DNA of 5,195 nucleotides from an uncultured Sphingomonadaceae bacterium (GTDB taxonomy: Bacteria > Pseudomonadota > Alphaproteobacteria > Sphingomonadales > Sphingomonadaceae), in the NCBI GenBank assembly GCA_946480515.1, contig CAMLKX010000140.1, positions 1-5,195 on the forward strand, in the 5' to 3' direction. Positions 1 through 5,195 of the stretch are shown here, piece after piece. The translations under genes were made by a program, and so were the position numbers. The stretch's first letter is position 1, and each line of letters opens with the position of its first letter. The notes under the pieces were generated by a model. It did no database searches, had not been told where the DNA came from, and saw only the letters and a program-made list of their open reading frames with translations.

Positions 1-472
1 CAACATCGTCGATGCGATAGCCGCTCGCAGCGTAGCCGTCCTCGAAGCGCACGTCGTCGAACATGAAGAACTCTGCTTCGGGACCGACGAACACCGTGTC
101 GCCGATGCCGGTCGCCTTGACGTAGGCTTCGGCGCGGGTCGCGGTGGAGCGAGGATCGCGGCCGTACAACTCGCCGGTGCCCGGCTCGACGATGTCGCAG
201 ACCAGGATCAGCATCGGCGTCGCCGAGAACGGGTCGACATAGACCGCGTCGAGATCCGGCTTCAGGATCATGTCCGACTCGTTGATCGCCTTCCAGCCGC
301 CGATCGACGATCCGTCGAACATGAAGCCGTCGACCAGATTGTCTTCATCGACGACGCCCGAGGCCATGGTCAGATGCTGCCACTTGCCCTTGGGATCGGT
401 AAAACGCAGATCGACCCACTCGATCTCTTCGTCCTTGATGCGCTGCAGTACCGCCGACGCGCTATTCGCCAT
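1..472 (-). CDS. glnA: Type I glutamine synthetase, N-terminal part (runs off left edge)
   Basis: Glutamine synthetase joins ammonia to glutamate using ATP in the cytoplasm and is the main entry point of ammonia into metabolism. The visible 157 residues begin MANSASAVLQRIKDEEIEWV. They contain the N-terminal beta-grasp domain (about 15-100), including the FDGSSI loop whose aspartate belongs to the ammonium/active-site region, and then the start of the catalytic domain with GPEAEFF, whose first glutamate is a metal ligand in this family. The full protein is normally about 470 residues, so roughly two thirds lie outside the window; the adenylylated tyrosine cannot be seen. The start is the ATG at 472-470, preceded by AAGGA about 10 nt upstream. 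No stop or frameshift occurs in the visible part. It lies 217 bp downstream of the damaged glnB on the same strand, the usual alphaproteobacterial order. Confidence 0.97.
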   Translation of the reverse strand, partial: MANSASAVLQRIKDEEIEWVDLRFTDPKGKWQHLTMASGVVDEDNLVDGFMFDGSSIGGWKAINESDMILKPDLDAVYVDPFSATPMLILVCDIVEPGTGELYGRDPRSTATRAEAYVKATGIGDTVFVGPEAEFFMFDDVRFEDGYAASGYRIDDV

Positions 473-620
473 TGTCTCAGAGTCCTTGTGCTGGTGAATA
501 CATGAACGGGCCTCGGGGAGGCGCGTCTGAACGGTCCCCCACAAAGCCCCTGAGCGCGAACTCCGTTGTCCGCAATCCTAAAATTACGCCGTAGCCCGTT
601 GAGACGCGACCGCCATCGTC

Positions 621-671
621 CGCGCAAGGCTCTCGAAACGCGCTATTGCGCGACCGAGCCCGGCCGCGCAA
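621..671 (-). other. Strong hairpin with an alternative pairing arm in the glnB-glnA gap
   Basis: The 217-bp gap 473-689 contains no convincing gene. Read on the transcript (minus) strand, TTGCGCG at 671-665 can pair with CGCGCAA at 652-646. The stem continues, after one A-C mismatch, with three further G-C pairs (663-661 with 656-654) and a 4-nt loop. It begins 18 nt after the glnB stop. The middle arm 652-646 can instead pair with a second TTGCGCG at 627-621, so the two stems exclude each other. No T-run follows either stem, so this is not a standard intrinsic terminator; it could be a processing, stabilising or attenuation structure, or a product of GC-rich sequence. A weaker 5-bp hairpin (GCCTC/GAGGC, 510-522) lies nearer glnA. 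Confidence 0.4.
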
Positions 672-689
672 CGCCAAATTTCAGATCAA

Positions 690-1000
<311 letters not shown>

Positions 1001-1049
1001 CTAGCAGTCGCGACTCGCGGCACTCTAGCACGGGATTCTGACGCGGCTA

Positions 1050-1077
1050 TTGAAAAATGCTGCAGTGCAATAAAAAT
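1050..1077 (+). promoter_or_regulatory. Candidate promoter of the nucleotidyltransferase gene
   Basis: TTGAAA at 1050-1055 is followed 16 bp later by AAAAAT (1072-1077) in an A-rich patch that stands out in this GC-rich window. It is 45 bp upstream of the ATG at 1122, in the 133-bp gap between the divergent glnB remnant and the nucleotidyltransferase gene. The -10 match is poor, so this is only a candidate. I found no convincing NtrC or sigma-54 site for the opposite (glnB) direction. Confidence 0.25.
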
Positions 1078-1121
1078 CCTCTGCCGCAGCGCTGCCGCAA
1101 TTCACAGGCATTGAGCGGCGC

Positions 1122-1877
1122 ATGAAGGCAGTCATCCTCTCCGCCGGGCAGGGATCGCGGCTTCTGCCGTTGACCGCAGACCGTCCCAAATGTCTGATCG
1201 AGTTCAACGGCCGCTCGTTGCTCGACCGGCAGCTCGATACGCTGGATGCGGTCGGTGTGACGGATGTGGTGGTCGTGACCGGCTTTCGCGATGATCAGAT
1301 CGAGGCTGCGATCGCCCGCCGCCGCGGCGGTCCGAAGGTGCGGACGATCTATAATCCATTCTACAAGGTCGCGGACAATCTCGGCAGCCTGTACCTGGCG
1401 CGCGAAGAACTGACCGGCGATTGTTTGGTCTGGAACGGCGACACGCTGGTGCATGAAGCGCTGATGCGGCGCGTGGTTGCGAATACGCGTCCGGGGATTT
1501 GTGTCACGATCGACCGGAAGCACAGCTACGATCCCGACGACATGAAGGTTGTTGTCGACGAGGAGGGGCGGCTCAAGGCTATCGGCAAGCGCCTCGCGGA
1601 TGGGGTGAACGCGGAATCGATCGGGTTGCTCGCTTTCCGGGGACATGGCTCGGCAATCTTCCGTGCGGCGATCGAGCGGGACATGCGCACCAGCGAGGGC
1701 ACCACCATCTGGTACCTGCGGGTCATCCACCACATTGCCGCGCAGCAGGATGTTTGGACCCTCGATATCCATGGCGAGGAGTGGGGGGAAGTCGACTTCC
1801 CTGAAGACGTGGAGTCGGCCACCGAGCTCGTGCTTGGCTGGGACAGCCTGCCCGACAGCGCTGCCGCCGCCGCCTGA
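1122..1877 (+). CDS. Nucleotidyltransferase family protein (phosphocholine/sugar-phosphate cytidylyl- or thymidylyl-transferase-like)
   Basis: A 251-residue enzyme of the NTP_transferase (GT-A-like Rossmann) family, which joins an NMP from CTP, dTTP, UTP or GTP to a phosphorylated sugar or alcohol and releases pyrophosphate. The N-terminal signature LSAGQGSRLLPLT followed by RPKCLIEF (residues 6-28) is the nucleotide-binding loop with its conserved lysine. NGDT (105-108) holds the likely Mg2+-binding aspartate D107, and EVDFPEDVESA (223-233) the second metal aspartate D225. NPFYKVADNLGSLYLA (78-93) recalls the LicC/phosphocholine cytidylyltransferase branch more than RmlA or GalU, but the substrate cannot be read from sequence. 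The protein ends in an alanine-rich tail and has no signal peptide or membrane segment. The start ATG is preceded by GAGCGG about 5 nt upstream. The gene stands alone: it is divergent from glnB and converges on map with 7 bp between the stop codons. No partner synthase or glycosyltransferase is in the window. Confidence 0.88.
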   Translation: MKAVILSAGQGSRLLPLTADRPKCLIEFNGRSLLDRQLDTLDAVGVTDVVVVTGFRDDQIEAAIARRRGGPKVRTIYNPFYKVADNLGSLYLAREELTGDCLVWNGDTLVHEALMRRVVANTRPGICVTIDRKHSYDPDDMKVVVDEEGRLKAIGKRLADGVNAESIGLLAFRGHGSAIFRAAIERDMRTSEGTTIWYLRVIHHIAAQQDVWTLDIHGEEWGEVDFPEDVESATELVLGWDSLPDSAAAAA

Positions 1878-1884
1878 GGCGCTC

Positions 1885-2712
1885 TCAGTAGGGCGGTGAG
1901 TCGAGCCCCGCGGGGCTCTTGGTGAAAATCTCGCAGCCTTCGTCGGTGATGCCGATCGAGTGCTCGAACTGCGCCGAAAGCGATCGGTCGCGGGTCACGG
2001 CCGTCCAGCCATCGTCCAGGATCTTGCAGTCGGCGCGCCCGATGTTGATCATCGGTTCAACCGTGAAGAACATCCCCGGCCGCAGCTCCGGGCCAGTCCC
2101 GGCGCGTCCCGCATGAATGACCTCGGGGGAATCATGAAACACGCGGCCGAGTCCATGCCCGCAGAAGTCGCGGACGACGCTATAGCGATGATGCTCCGCG
2201 TGGCTTTGGATTGCGTGCGCGATGTCGCCCATCCGGTTCCCGGGCTTGGCTTGCTCGAGGCCCAGCATCAGGCATTCATAGGTGACCTCGACGAGGCGTG
2301 ATGCCTTGATCGGGACATCCCCCACCAGAAACATGCGGGAGGTGTCGCCGTGCCATCCATCGACGATCGGTGTGACATCGATGTTCACGATATCCCCGTC
2401 CTTGAGCGCCCTGTCGCCCGGGATGCCATGGCAAACCACATGATTGATCGACGTGCAGCAGCTCTTGGTGAAGCCGCGGTAATTGAGGGTTGCGGGCACG
2501 CCACCCCCTTCGACGGTCAGGCGATGGACGATGTCGTCGATTTCGCCGGTGGTCACTCCGGGGCGGACATGAGGAACTAACGCATCGAGAATCTCGGCCG
2601 CGAGCCGGCCAGCCTTGCGCATTCCGGCAAAGCCGGTCTCGTCGTGGAGCTTGATCGTGCCGTCTCTGGCGTCCGGGAGATCGGCCGCCGCGACATAAGT
2701 GTAATTGACCAT
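1885..2712 (-). CDS. map: Type I methionine aminopeptidase
   Basis: Removes the initiator methionine from new proteins at the ribosome; normally essential in bacteria. The product is 275 residues. All five family metal ligands are visible: D112 and D123 (IDVTPIVDGWHGDTSRMF), H186 (CGHGLGRVFHDSPEV), E219 (FFTVEPMI) and E250 (QFEHSIGIT), plus the catalytic H95 (HVVCHGIP). It is about 11 residues longer than the E. coli enzyme, mostly by an N-terminal extension (MVNYTYVAAADLPDARDG) that I believe is common in sphingomonads. I chose ATG 2712-2710 because it gives this family length; an open frame reaching back to 2895 overlaps the neighbouring gene and carries no family sequence. Only a weak GGG lies upstream. 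It is divergent from the CinA-like gene, with 76 bp between the starts. The last codons contain a 16-bp palindrome. Confidence 0.96.
   Translation of the reverse strand: MVNYTYVAAADLPDARDGTIKLHDETGFAGMRKAGRLAAEILDALVPHVRPGVTTGEIDDIVHRLTVEGGGVPATLNYRGFTKSCCTSINHVVCHGIPGDRALKDGDIVNIDVTPIVDGWHGDTSRMFLVGDVPIKASRLVEVTYECLMLGLEQAKPGNRMGDIAHAIQSHAEHHRYSVVRDFCGHGLGRVFHDSPEVIHAGRAGTGPELRPGMFFTVEPMINIGRADCKILDDGWTAVTRDRSLSAQFEHSIGITDEGCEIFTKSPAGLDSPPY
1903..1918. terminator. Possible hairpin terminator inside the 3' end of map
   Basis: GAGCCCCGCGGGGCTC is a perfect 16-bp palindrome (6-bp G/C-rich stem with a CGCG loop) starting 26 bp after the stop of the rightward nucleotidyltransferase gene. It also forms codons for KSPAGLD near the end of map. 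Only TT follows on the plus strand, so it lacks a proper U-tract. It may end or pause rightward transcription between the convergent genes, or be a by-product of GC-rich codons. Confidence 0.3.
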
Positions 2713-2718
2713 TCGCCC

Positions 2719-2748
2719 AAGATAGGGGCTGTTGACCCGTCTGTCGAA
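2719..2748 (-). promoter_or_regulatory. Candidate map promoter
   Basis: On the minus strand TTCGAC (2748-2743) lies 18 bp from TATCTT (2724-2719). The -10-like box ends 6 nt before the map ATG, so transcription would start at or next to the start codon. Matches to consensus are moderate, and other positions in the 76-bp divergent gap are possible. Confidence 0.28.
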
Positions 2749-2750
2749 CC

Positions 2751-2780
2751 TTGGCGAACCGTGCAGCGCCGGGCTATCGT
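2751..2780 (+). promoter_or_regulatory. Candidate promoter of the CinA-like gene
   Basis: TTGGCG (2751-2756) is separated by 18 bp from TATCGT (2775-2780), which ends 8 nt before the ATG at 2789. If used, the mRNA would have almost no leader, which fits the lack of a Shine-Dalgarno sequence. Weak consensus matches; it shares the 76-bp gap with the map promoter candidate. Confidence 0.25.
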
Positions 2781-2788
2781 CGCCAATT

Positions 2789-3547
2789 ATGAAAGAGCAG
2801 CGAACCTGGACAGCGGCATTGCTCGTCATCGGCGACGAAATTCTGTCCGGTCGCACGCAGGACAAAAATGTCGCGCAGGTAGCAGGCTGGCTCAACGATC
2901 AGGGCATCCGTCTACCAGAAGTGCGGATCGTTCCCGATGAAAGGGACCGAATCGGGAAAGCCGTCAAAGAGTTGCTGGACGCCTATGACTATGTCCTCAC
3001 GACAGGTGGCATCGGACCGACCCATGACGACATCACCGTCGATTCCATCGCGGAGGCGCTGGGGGTTCCGGTTGTTGTCCACCCGCAGGCACGTGCAATC
3101 CTCGAGGCTTATTATGCCACACGCGGCGGAGTGAACGAGGGCCGTCTGCGGATGGCTCGTGCTCCTGAAGGTGCTGAGCTGATCCTCAATCCCCTGTCCG
3201 GTGCGCCGGGCCTTCGCATCGGCCGGCTGTTCATCCTCGCCGGAGTCCCGAACATCGCGGCCGCAATGCTTGAATCCCTCACCGGGAAGCTTGAAGGGGG
3301 GCGTCCGATCCAGTCGGTGACGATTGGCGCCTGGGCCCAGGAGAGCGAGGTTGCAACCCTGTTGCACAGGGCCGAACTCGATCATCCGGGCGTGGCGATT
3401 GGCAGCTATCCATTTTTCCGGGACGGGAAGGTCGGCGCGAATTTCGTGATCCGGTCCGAAGATTCCGGCCTTGCACGATCTTGTGCGGATCAAGTCAAAG
3501 GTGAGCTTCGCGCCGCCGGACATCGCGTGATCGAGGGCGGAATTTAA
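2789..3547 (+). CDS. CinA/MoaB-like molybdopterin-binding domain protein (stand-alone N-terminal domain)
   Basis: A 252-residue protein of the competence/damage-inducible CinA N-terminal family, which has the MoaB/MogA fold. The family start ALLVIGDEILSGRTQDKN (10-27) carries the GDEIL motif; TTGGIGPTHDD (71-81) is the ligand/phosphate-binding loop; AGVPNIAAAM lies near the middle, where it is typical of CinA. The C-terminal nicotinamide-nucleotide amidase (PncC) domain of full CinA (over 400 residues) is absent, so pyrophosphatase-like or molybdopterin-like activity can only be inferred. Many alphaproteobacteria have such a short form, usually annotated as a competence/damage-inducible or molybdopterin-binding protein. 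I chose ATG 2789, directly before the conserved domain; an upstream in-frame TTG at 2732 would add 19 residues without family sequence. No clear ribosome binding site. It is divergent from map and converges on the tRNA-Gly gene 20 bp away. Confidence 0.88.
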   Translation: MKEQRTWTAALLVIGDEILSGRTQDKNVAQVAGWLNDQGIRLPEVRIVPDERDRIGKAVKELLDAYDYVLTTGGIGPTHDDITVDSIAEALGVPVVVHPQARAILEAYYATRGGVNEGRLRMARAPEGAELILNPLSGAPGLRIGRLFILAGVPNIAAAMLESLTGKLEGGRPIQSVTIGAWAQESEVATLLHRAELDHPGVAIGSYPFFRDGKVGANFVIRSEDSGLARSCADQVKGELRAAGHRVIEGGI

Positions 3548-3567
3548 GTTCTCATCCGTTGCGACGA

Positions 3568-3641
3568 TGGAGCGGGTAGCGGGAATCGAACCCGCGCGTC
3601 CAGCTTGGGAAGCTGGCAGGCTACCATTACATCATACCCGC
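3568..3641 (-). tRNA. tRNA-Gly (anticodon CCC)
   Basis: The minus strand folds as a 74-nt tRNA. The acceptor stem is GCGGGTA with TACCCGC (seven pairs), the discriminator is T, and CCA is encoded (3570-3568). The anticodon stem is CCAGC/GCTGG around the loop TTCCCAA, giving anticodon CCC, which reads GGG glycine codons. The T-arm is GCGGG-TTCGATT-CCCGC. The D-arm contains AATGGTA and a weak stem with at least one mismatch, which is acceptable in short tRNA-Gly species. It faces the end of the CinA-like gene (20 bp apart) and has its own promoter just upstream. Confidence 0.95.
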
Positions 3642-3652
3642 AGCGCCGCAGC

Positions 3653-3681
3653 GAATTAGGGTCGTGCGTCCGGCCAGTCAA
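3653..3681 (-). promoter_or_regulatory. Promoter of tRNA-Gly
   Basis: TTGACT (3681-3676), a 17-bp spacer and TAATTC (3658-3653) form a good sigma-70-type promoter on the minus strand. The -10 box ends 11 nt before the mature tRNA 5' end, giving a short leader for RNase P to remove. The -35 box overlaps a small inverted repeat, GTCAA-TTCT-TTGAC (3677-3690). Confidence 0.6.
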
Positions 3682-3726
3682 TTCTTTGACAGTATCCATT
3701 CAAGCGCCTGCCGCGCTAAAAGCATC

Positions 3727-3755
3727 TTGCAGAAAATAAGCATGCTTATTATAGG
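3727..3755 (+). promoter_or_regulatory. Promoter of the marR-emrA operon
   Basis: TTGCAG (3727-3732) and TATAGG (3750-3755) are spaced by 17 bp. The -10 box ends 6 nt before the ATG at 3762, so the transcript may be leaderless or nearly so; AGG at 3753-3755 could alternatively act as a weak ribosome binding site if transcription starts further upstream. The spacer is almost filled by a perfect palindrome, which supports a repressible promoter. Confidence 0.5.
3735..3750. promoter_or_regulatory. Probable MarR operator (16-bp perfect palindrome)
   Basis: AATAAGCATGCTTATT is perfectly self-complementary over 16 bp. It is AT-rich in a GC-rich region and lies between the -35 and -10 boxes, touching the -10, directly upstream of a marR-type gene. 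MarR dimers typically bind 16-20 bp palindromes at this position and repress their own operon. The assignment to this MarR is inference from position and symmetry. Confidence 0.65.
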
Positions 3756-3761
3756 CAGAGC

Positions 3762-4205
3762 ATGGAACATATTCCCTGGGAGATCGCCGAGACTGCCGAC
3801 GCTCTGCGCCGAAATCTGAGCCGCCGCGCGTCCACGCTCGGCGTGACCCGCGCGCAGTGGCGTGTTCTCGGTCGTCTCTATATCGAACCGAACCTGCGTC
3901 AGGTGGAACTTGCCGACCGGCTGGACATGGAACCGATTACGTTGTGCCGAATCGTGGATCGGCTGGAAGAATCGAAACTGGTGGAGCGGCGGCCGGACCC
4001 GCAGGATCGCCGCGCATGGCGGCTGGTTCTGACGGAGCGGTCGAAGCCGGTTATCGAGAGCTTGACCGAGTTGTCTCACGCGATGGCTGCCGAGGCTCTT
4101 GCCGGTTTCGATCCGTGCGAACTGGAACTGCTGAGCGGGATGCTGAAACGGATCCGCGCGAATCTTGTCGACCGGGAAGGCGCGTCGAAGGCGGTGGGAA
4201 CATGA
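3762..4205 (+). CDS. MarR-family transcriptional repressor of the efflux operon
   Basis: A 147-residue winged helix-turn-helix regulator, the typical MarR length. Helix 1 (about 5-24) would form part of the dimer interface. LGVTRAQWRVLGRLY (26-40) is the conserved entry to the DNA-binding domain. RQVELADRLDMEPITLCRIV (46-65) contains the helix-turn-helix, with the recognition helix near 57-69. The wing carries the family mark DPQDRRAWRLVLT (79-91), and the C-terminal helices complete the dimer domain. It most likely represses its own operon through the palindrome at 3735-3750, with release by an unidentified small molecule, probably an efflux substrate. Its TGA overlaps the next gene's ATG (ATGA, 4202-4205), showing translational coupling to the EmrA-type adaptor. 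Start ATG 3762 fits the family N-terminus. Confidence 0.94.
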   Translation: MEHIPWEIAETADALRRNLSRRASTLGVTRAQWRVLGRLYIEPNLRQVELADRLDMEPITLCRIVDRLEESKLVERRPDPQDRRAWRLVLTERSKPVIESLTELSHAMAAEALAGFDPCELELLSGMLKRIRANLVDREGASKAVGT

Positions 4206-5195
4206 ACAAGATGTCGACGCTCGCTGCCGATACTCAGTCAGCTATAGAAACTGCCCCCCAAACCCCCCGCCGCAGCATGCGACAGCGCCTGCTGATGTTC
4301 TCTGTCCCGTTGCTGCTGCTTGTTGCAGGAGCCGCCTGGTGGCTGACCAGCGGGGGTTCGGAGTCCACGTCCAACGCCTATGTGAAACGGGACATTGTTT
4401 CGATCAGCTCTGAAGTCAGCGGTGTGATCAGCCAGGTTCTTGTCGATGAGAACCAGCATGTGAGGGCGGGGGACATCCTGGTCCGGATCGACCCGCAACC
4501 AACCGAGGTGCAGCTGTCTGAGGCCCAGGCTCAGCTTGCGGCCGCCCAGGTTGAAACGACGCAGCTGCGGACCGAAGCGGCGGGTGCGACCGTGGACATT
4601 TCCGGCGCGGAAGACAATCTGGGCTACGCTCGCCGCGCATTGTCGAGGCAGAAGAAGCTGCTTGATGAAGGCTTCACGACCCGCGCGCGCTACGACGATG
4701 CGCTTCATCAAGTGCAGGAAGCGGAAGACCGGCTGGCGCAGGCGCGGGCCGAGGCCGCCAATGCTTCCGCCGCGCTTGCCCGGAATGGCACCCAGCCTCA
4801 GCTTGCTGCCGCGCAGGCCGCAATCGCGAAGGCTCGTCTCGATCTGAAGCGCGGCATCATCCGCGCTCCCGACAGCGGCACCGTAGTGAAGACCGAAAAG
4901 CTGCTTCCAGGTGCGATGGCGCTGCCCGGACTGTCTTTGGTCTCGCTCGTCCGCGACAAAGGTGCCCATGTGGTTGCGAACTTCAAGGAAGGGCAGCTCG
5001 CCGAGATGCGGGTTGGTCAGCCGGCGACGATCGCGTTTGATGCCTACCCGGACGTCAAGCTCAAGGGACATGTGGCGAGCATCGGCGCAGGTACTGGAAG
5101 TGAGTTCTCCCTCCTTCCTGCTCAGAACGCGAACGGGAACTGGGTGAAGGTCACGCAGCGCGTGCCGGTCCGGATCGCGATCGACGAACAAGCGC
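4202..5195 (+). CDS. emrA: EmrA/HlyD-family membrane fusion protein of a multidrug efflux pump, partial (runs off right edge)
   Basis: The periplasmic adaptor links an inner-membrane transporter (usually the MFS pump EmrB) to an outer-membrane TolC-like channel. The visible 331 residues read in order: a cytoplasmic tail (1-30); one membrane anchor rich in L/V/A (about 31-49); STSNAYVKRD (55-64), the family entry motif; the first lipoyl-like half (about 67-98, SGVISQVLVDENQHVRAGD); an alanine/glutamine-rich coiled coil (about 101-215); the second lipoyl half (218-250, IIRAPDSGTVVK); and a beta-barrel with GTGSEFSLLPAQNANGNWVK (297-316), a hallmark of EmrA. The family is about 350-400 residues, so little is missing. 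The frame stays open to the last base. The start ATG overlaps the marR stop by 4 bp, and the purine-rich GTGGGAA just upstream may serve as a ribosome binding site. An emrB-type gene probably follows outside the window. Confidence 0.95.
   Translation, partial: MNKMSTLAADTQSAIETAPQTPRRSMRQRLLMFSVPLLLLVAGAAWWLTSGGSESTSNAYVKRDIVSISSEVSGVISQVLVDENQHVRAGDILVRIDPQPTEVQLSEAQAQLAAAQVETTQLRTEAAGATVDISGAEDNLGYARRALSRQKKLLDEGFTTRARYDDALHQVQEAEDRLAQARAEAANASAALARNGTQPQLAAAQAAIAKARLDLKRGIIRAPDSGTVVKTEKLLPGAMALPGLSLVSLVRDKGAHVVANFKEGQLAEMRVGQPATIAFDAYPDVKLKGHVASIGAGTGSEFSLLPAQNANGNWVKVTQRVPVRIAIDEQA

Noticed and set aside
1086..1095. 10-bp palindrome GCAGCGCTGC upstream of the nucleotidyltransferase gene
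   Set aside because: Short and GC-rich, with no regulator beside it; it could easily be chance.
1047..1772. 241-codon minus-strand open frame opposite the nucleotidyltransferase
   Set aside because: Antisense shadow of a gene with clear catalytic motifs; no recognisable family sequence of its own.
2713..2895. 61-codon upstream extension of map
   Set aside because: Overlaps the start of the CinA-like gene, has no MetAP family sequence and would make the enzyme much longer than usual.
2912..3523. 203-codon minus-strand open frame opposite the CinA-like gene
   Set aside because: Antisense shadow; the plus-strand frame carries the family motifs.
3568..3641. tRNA-Gly as an integration (att) site
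   Set aside because: No integrase gene, no direct repeat of the tRNA 3' end and no change in gene content around it within the window.
4254..4268. C6-AAA-C6 tract near the start of emrA as a phase-variation switch
   Set aside because: Runs of six are short for slippage control, and the tract encodes an ordinary linker before the membrane anchor.
4238..5191. Long open frame (317 codons) on the minus strand opposite emrA
   Set aside because: It is fully antisense to an excellent EmrA match. Its product is rich in R/G/H/P with no domain, as is typical of antisense frames in GC-rich genes.

Overview
The window looks like chromosomal DNA from a GC-rich alphaproteobacterium. The proteins most resemble those of sphingomonads (Sphingomonas/Sphingopyxis type): the glnB-glnA order, the 275-residue MetAP with its N-terminal extension, a CinA-type protein made only of the MoaB-like domain, and the EmrA sequence. 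This placement is from recalled family resemblance, not from a search. No insertion sequence, phage gene, CRISPR array or other mobile element is visible.

Layout. Positions 1-988 hold the nitrogen-assimilation pair on the minus strand: glnB (PII signal protein) followed by glnA (type I glutamine synthetase, running off the left edge). glnB is broken: its reading frame shifts at about 911-914, exactly as expected if 40 bp coding for the start of the T-loop had been removed. A 217-bp gap with a strong hairpin separates it from glnA. Positions 1122-1877 (+) encode a sugar/alcohol-phosphate nucleotidyltransferase of unknown substrate. It converges on map (methionine aminopeptidase, minus, 1885-2712). 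map is divergent from a CinA/MoaB-like gene (+, 2789-3547), which converges on tRNA-Gly(CCC) (minus, 3568-3641). At the right, a marR-type repressor gene (3762-4205) overlaps by 4 bp an emrA/hlyD-type efflux adaptor gene (4202 to beyond the right edge). This is a classic self-regulated multidrug efflux operon, with a perfect 16-bp palindrome in its promoter.

How the parts work together. GlnA makes glutamine, and PII normally reports nitrogen status to the enzymes controlling GlnA activity and transcription, so a defective glnB next to an intact glnA start is the most notable observation. MarR probably represses marR-emrA until a ligand releases it; EmrA would then bridge an inner-membrane transporter (probably encoded just beyond the right edge) to an outer-membrane channel. 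The remaining genes are single-gene housekeeping units. Apart from the glnB lesion, and some regulatory-looking palindromes and hairpins, the region is ordinary; I see no clear undescribed multi-gene system.
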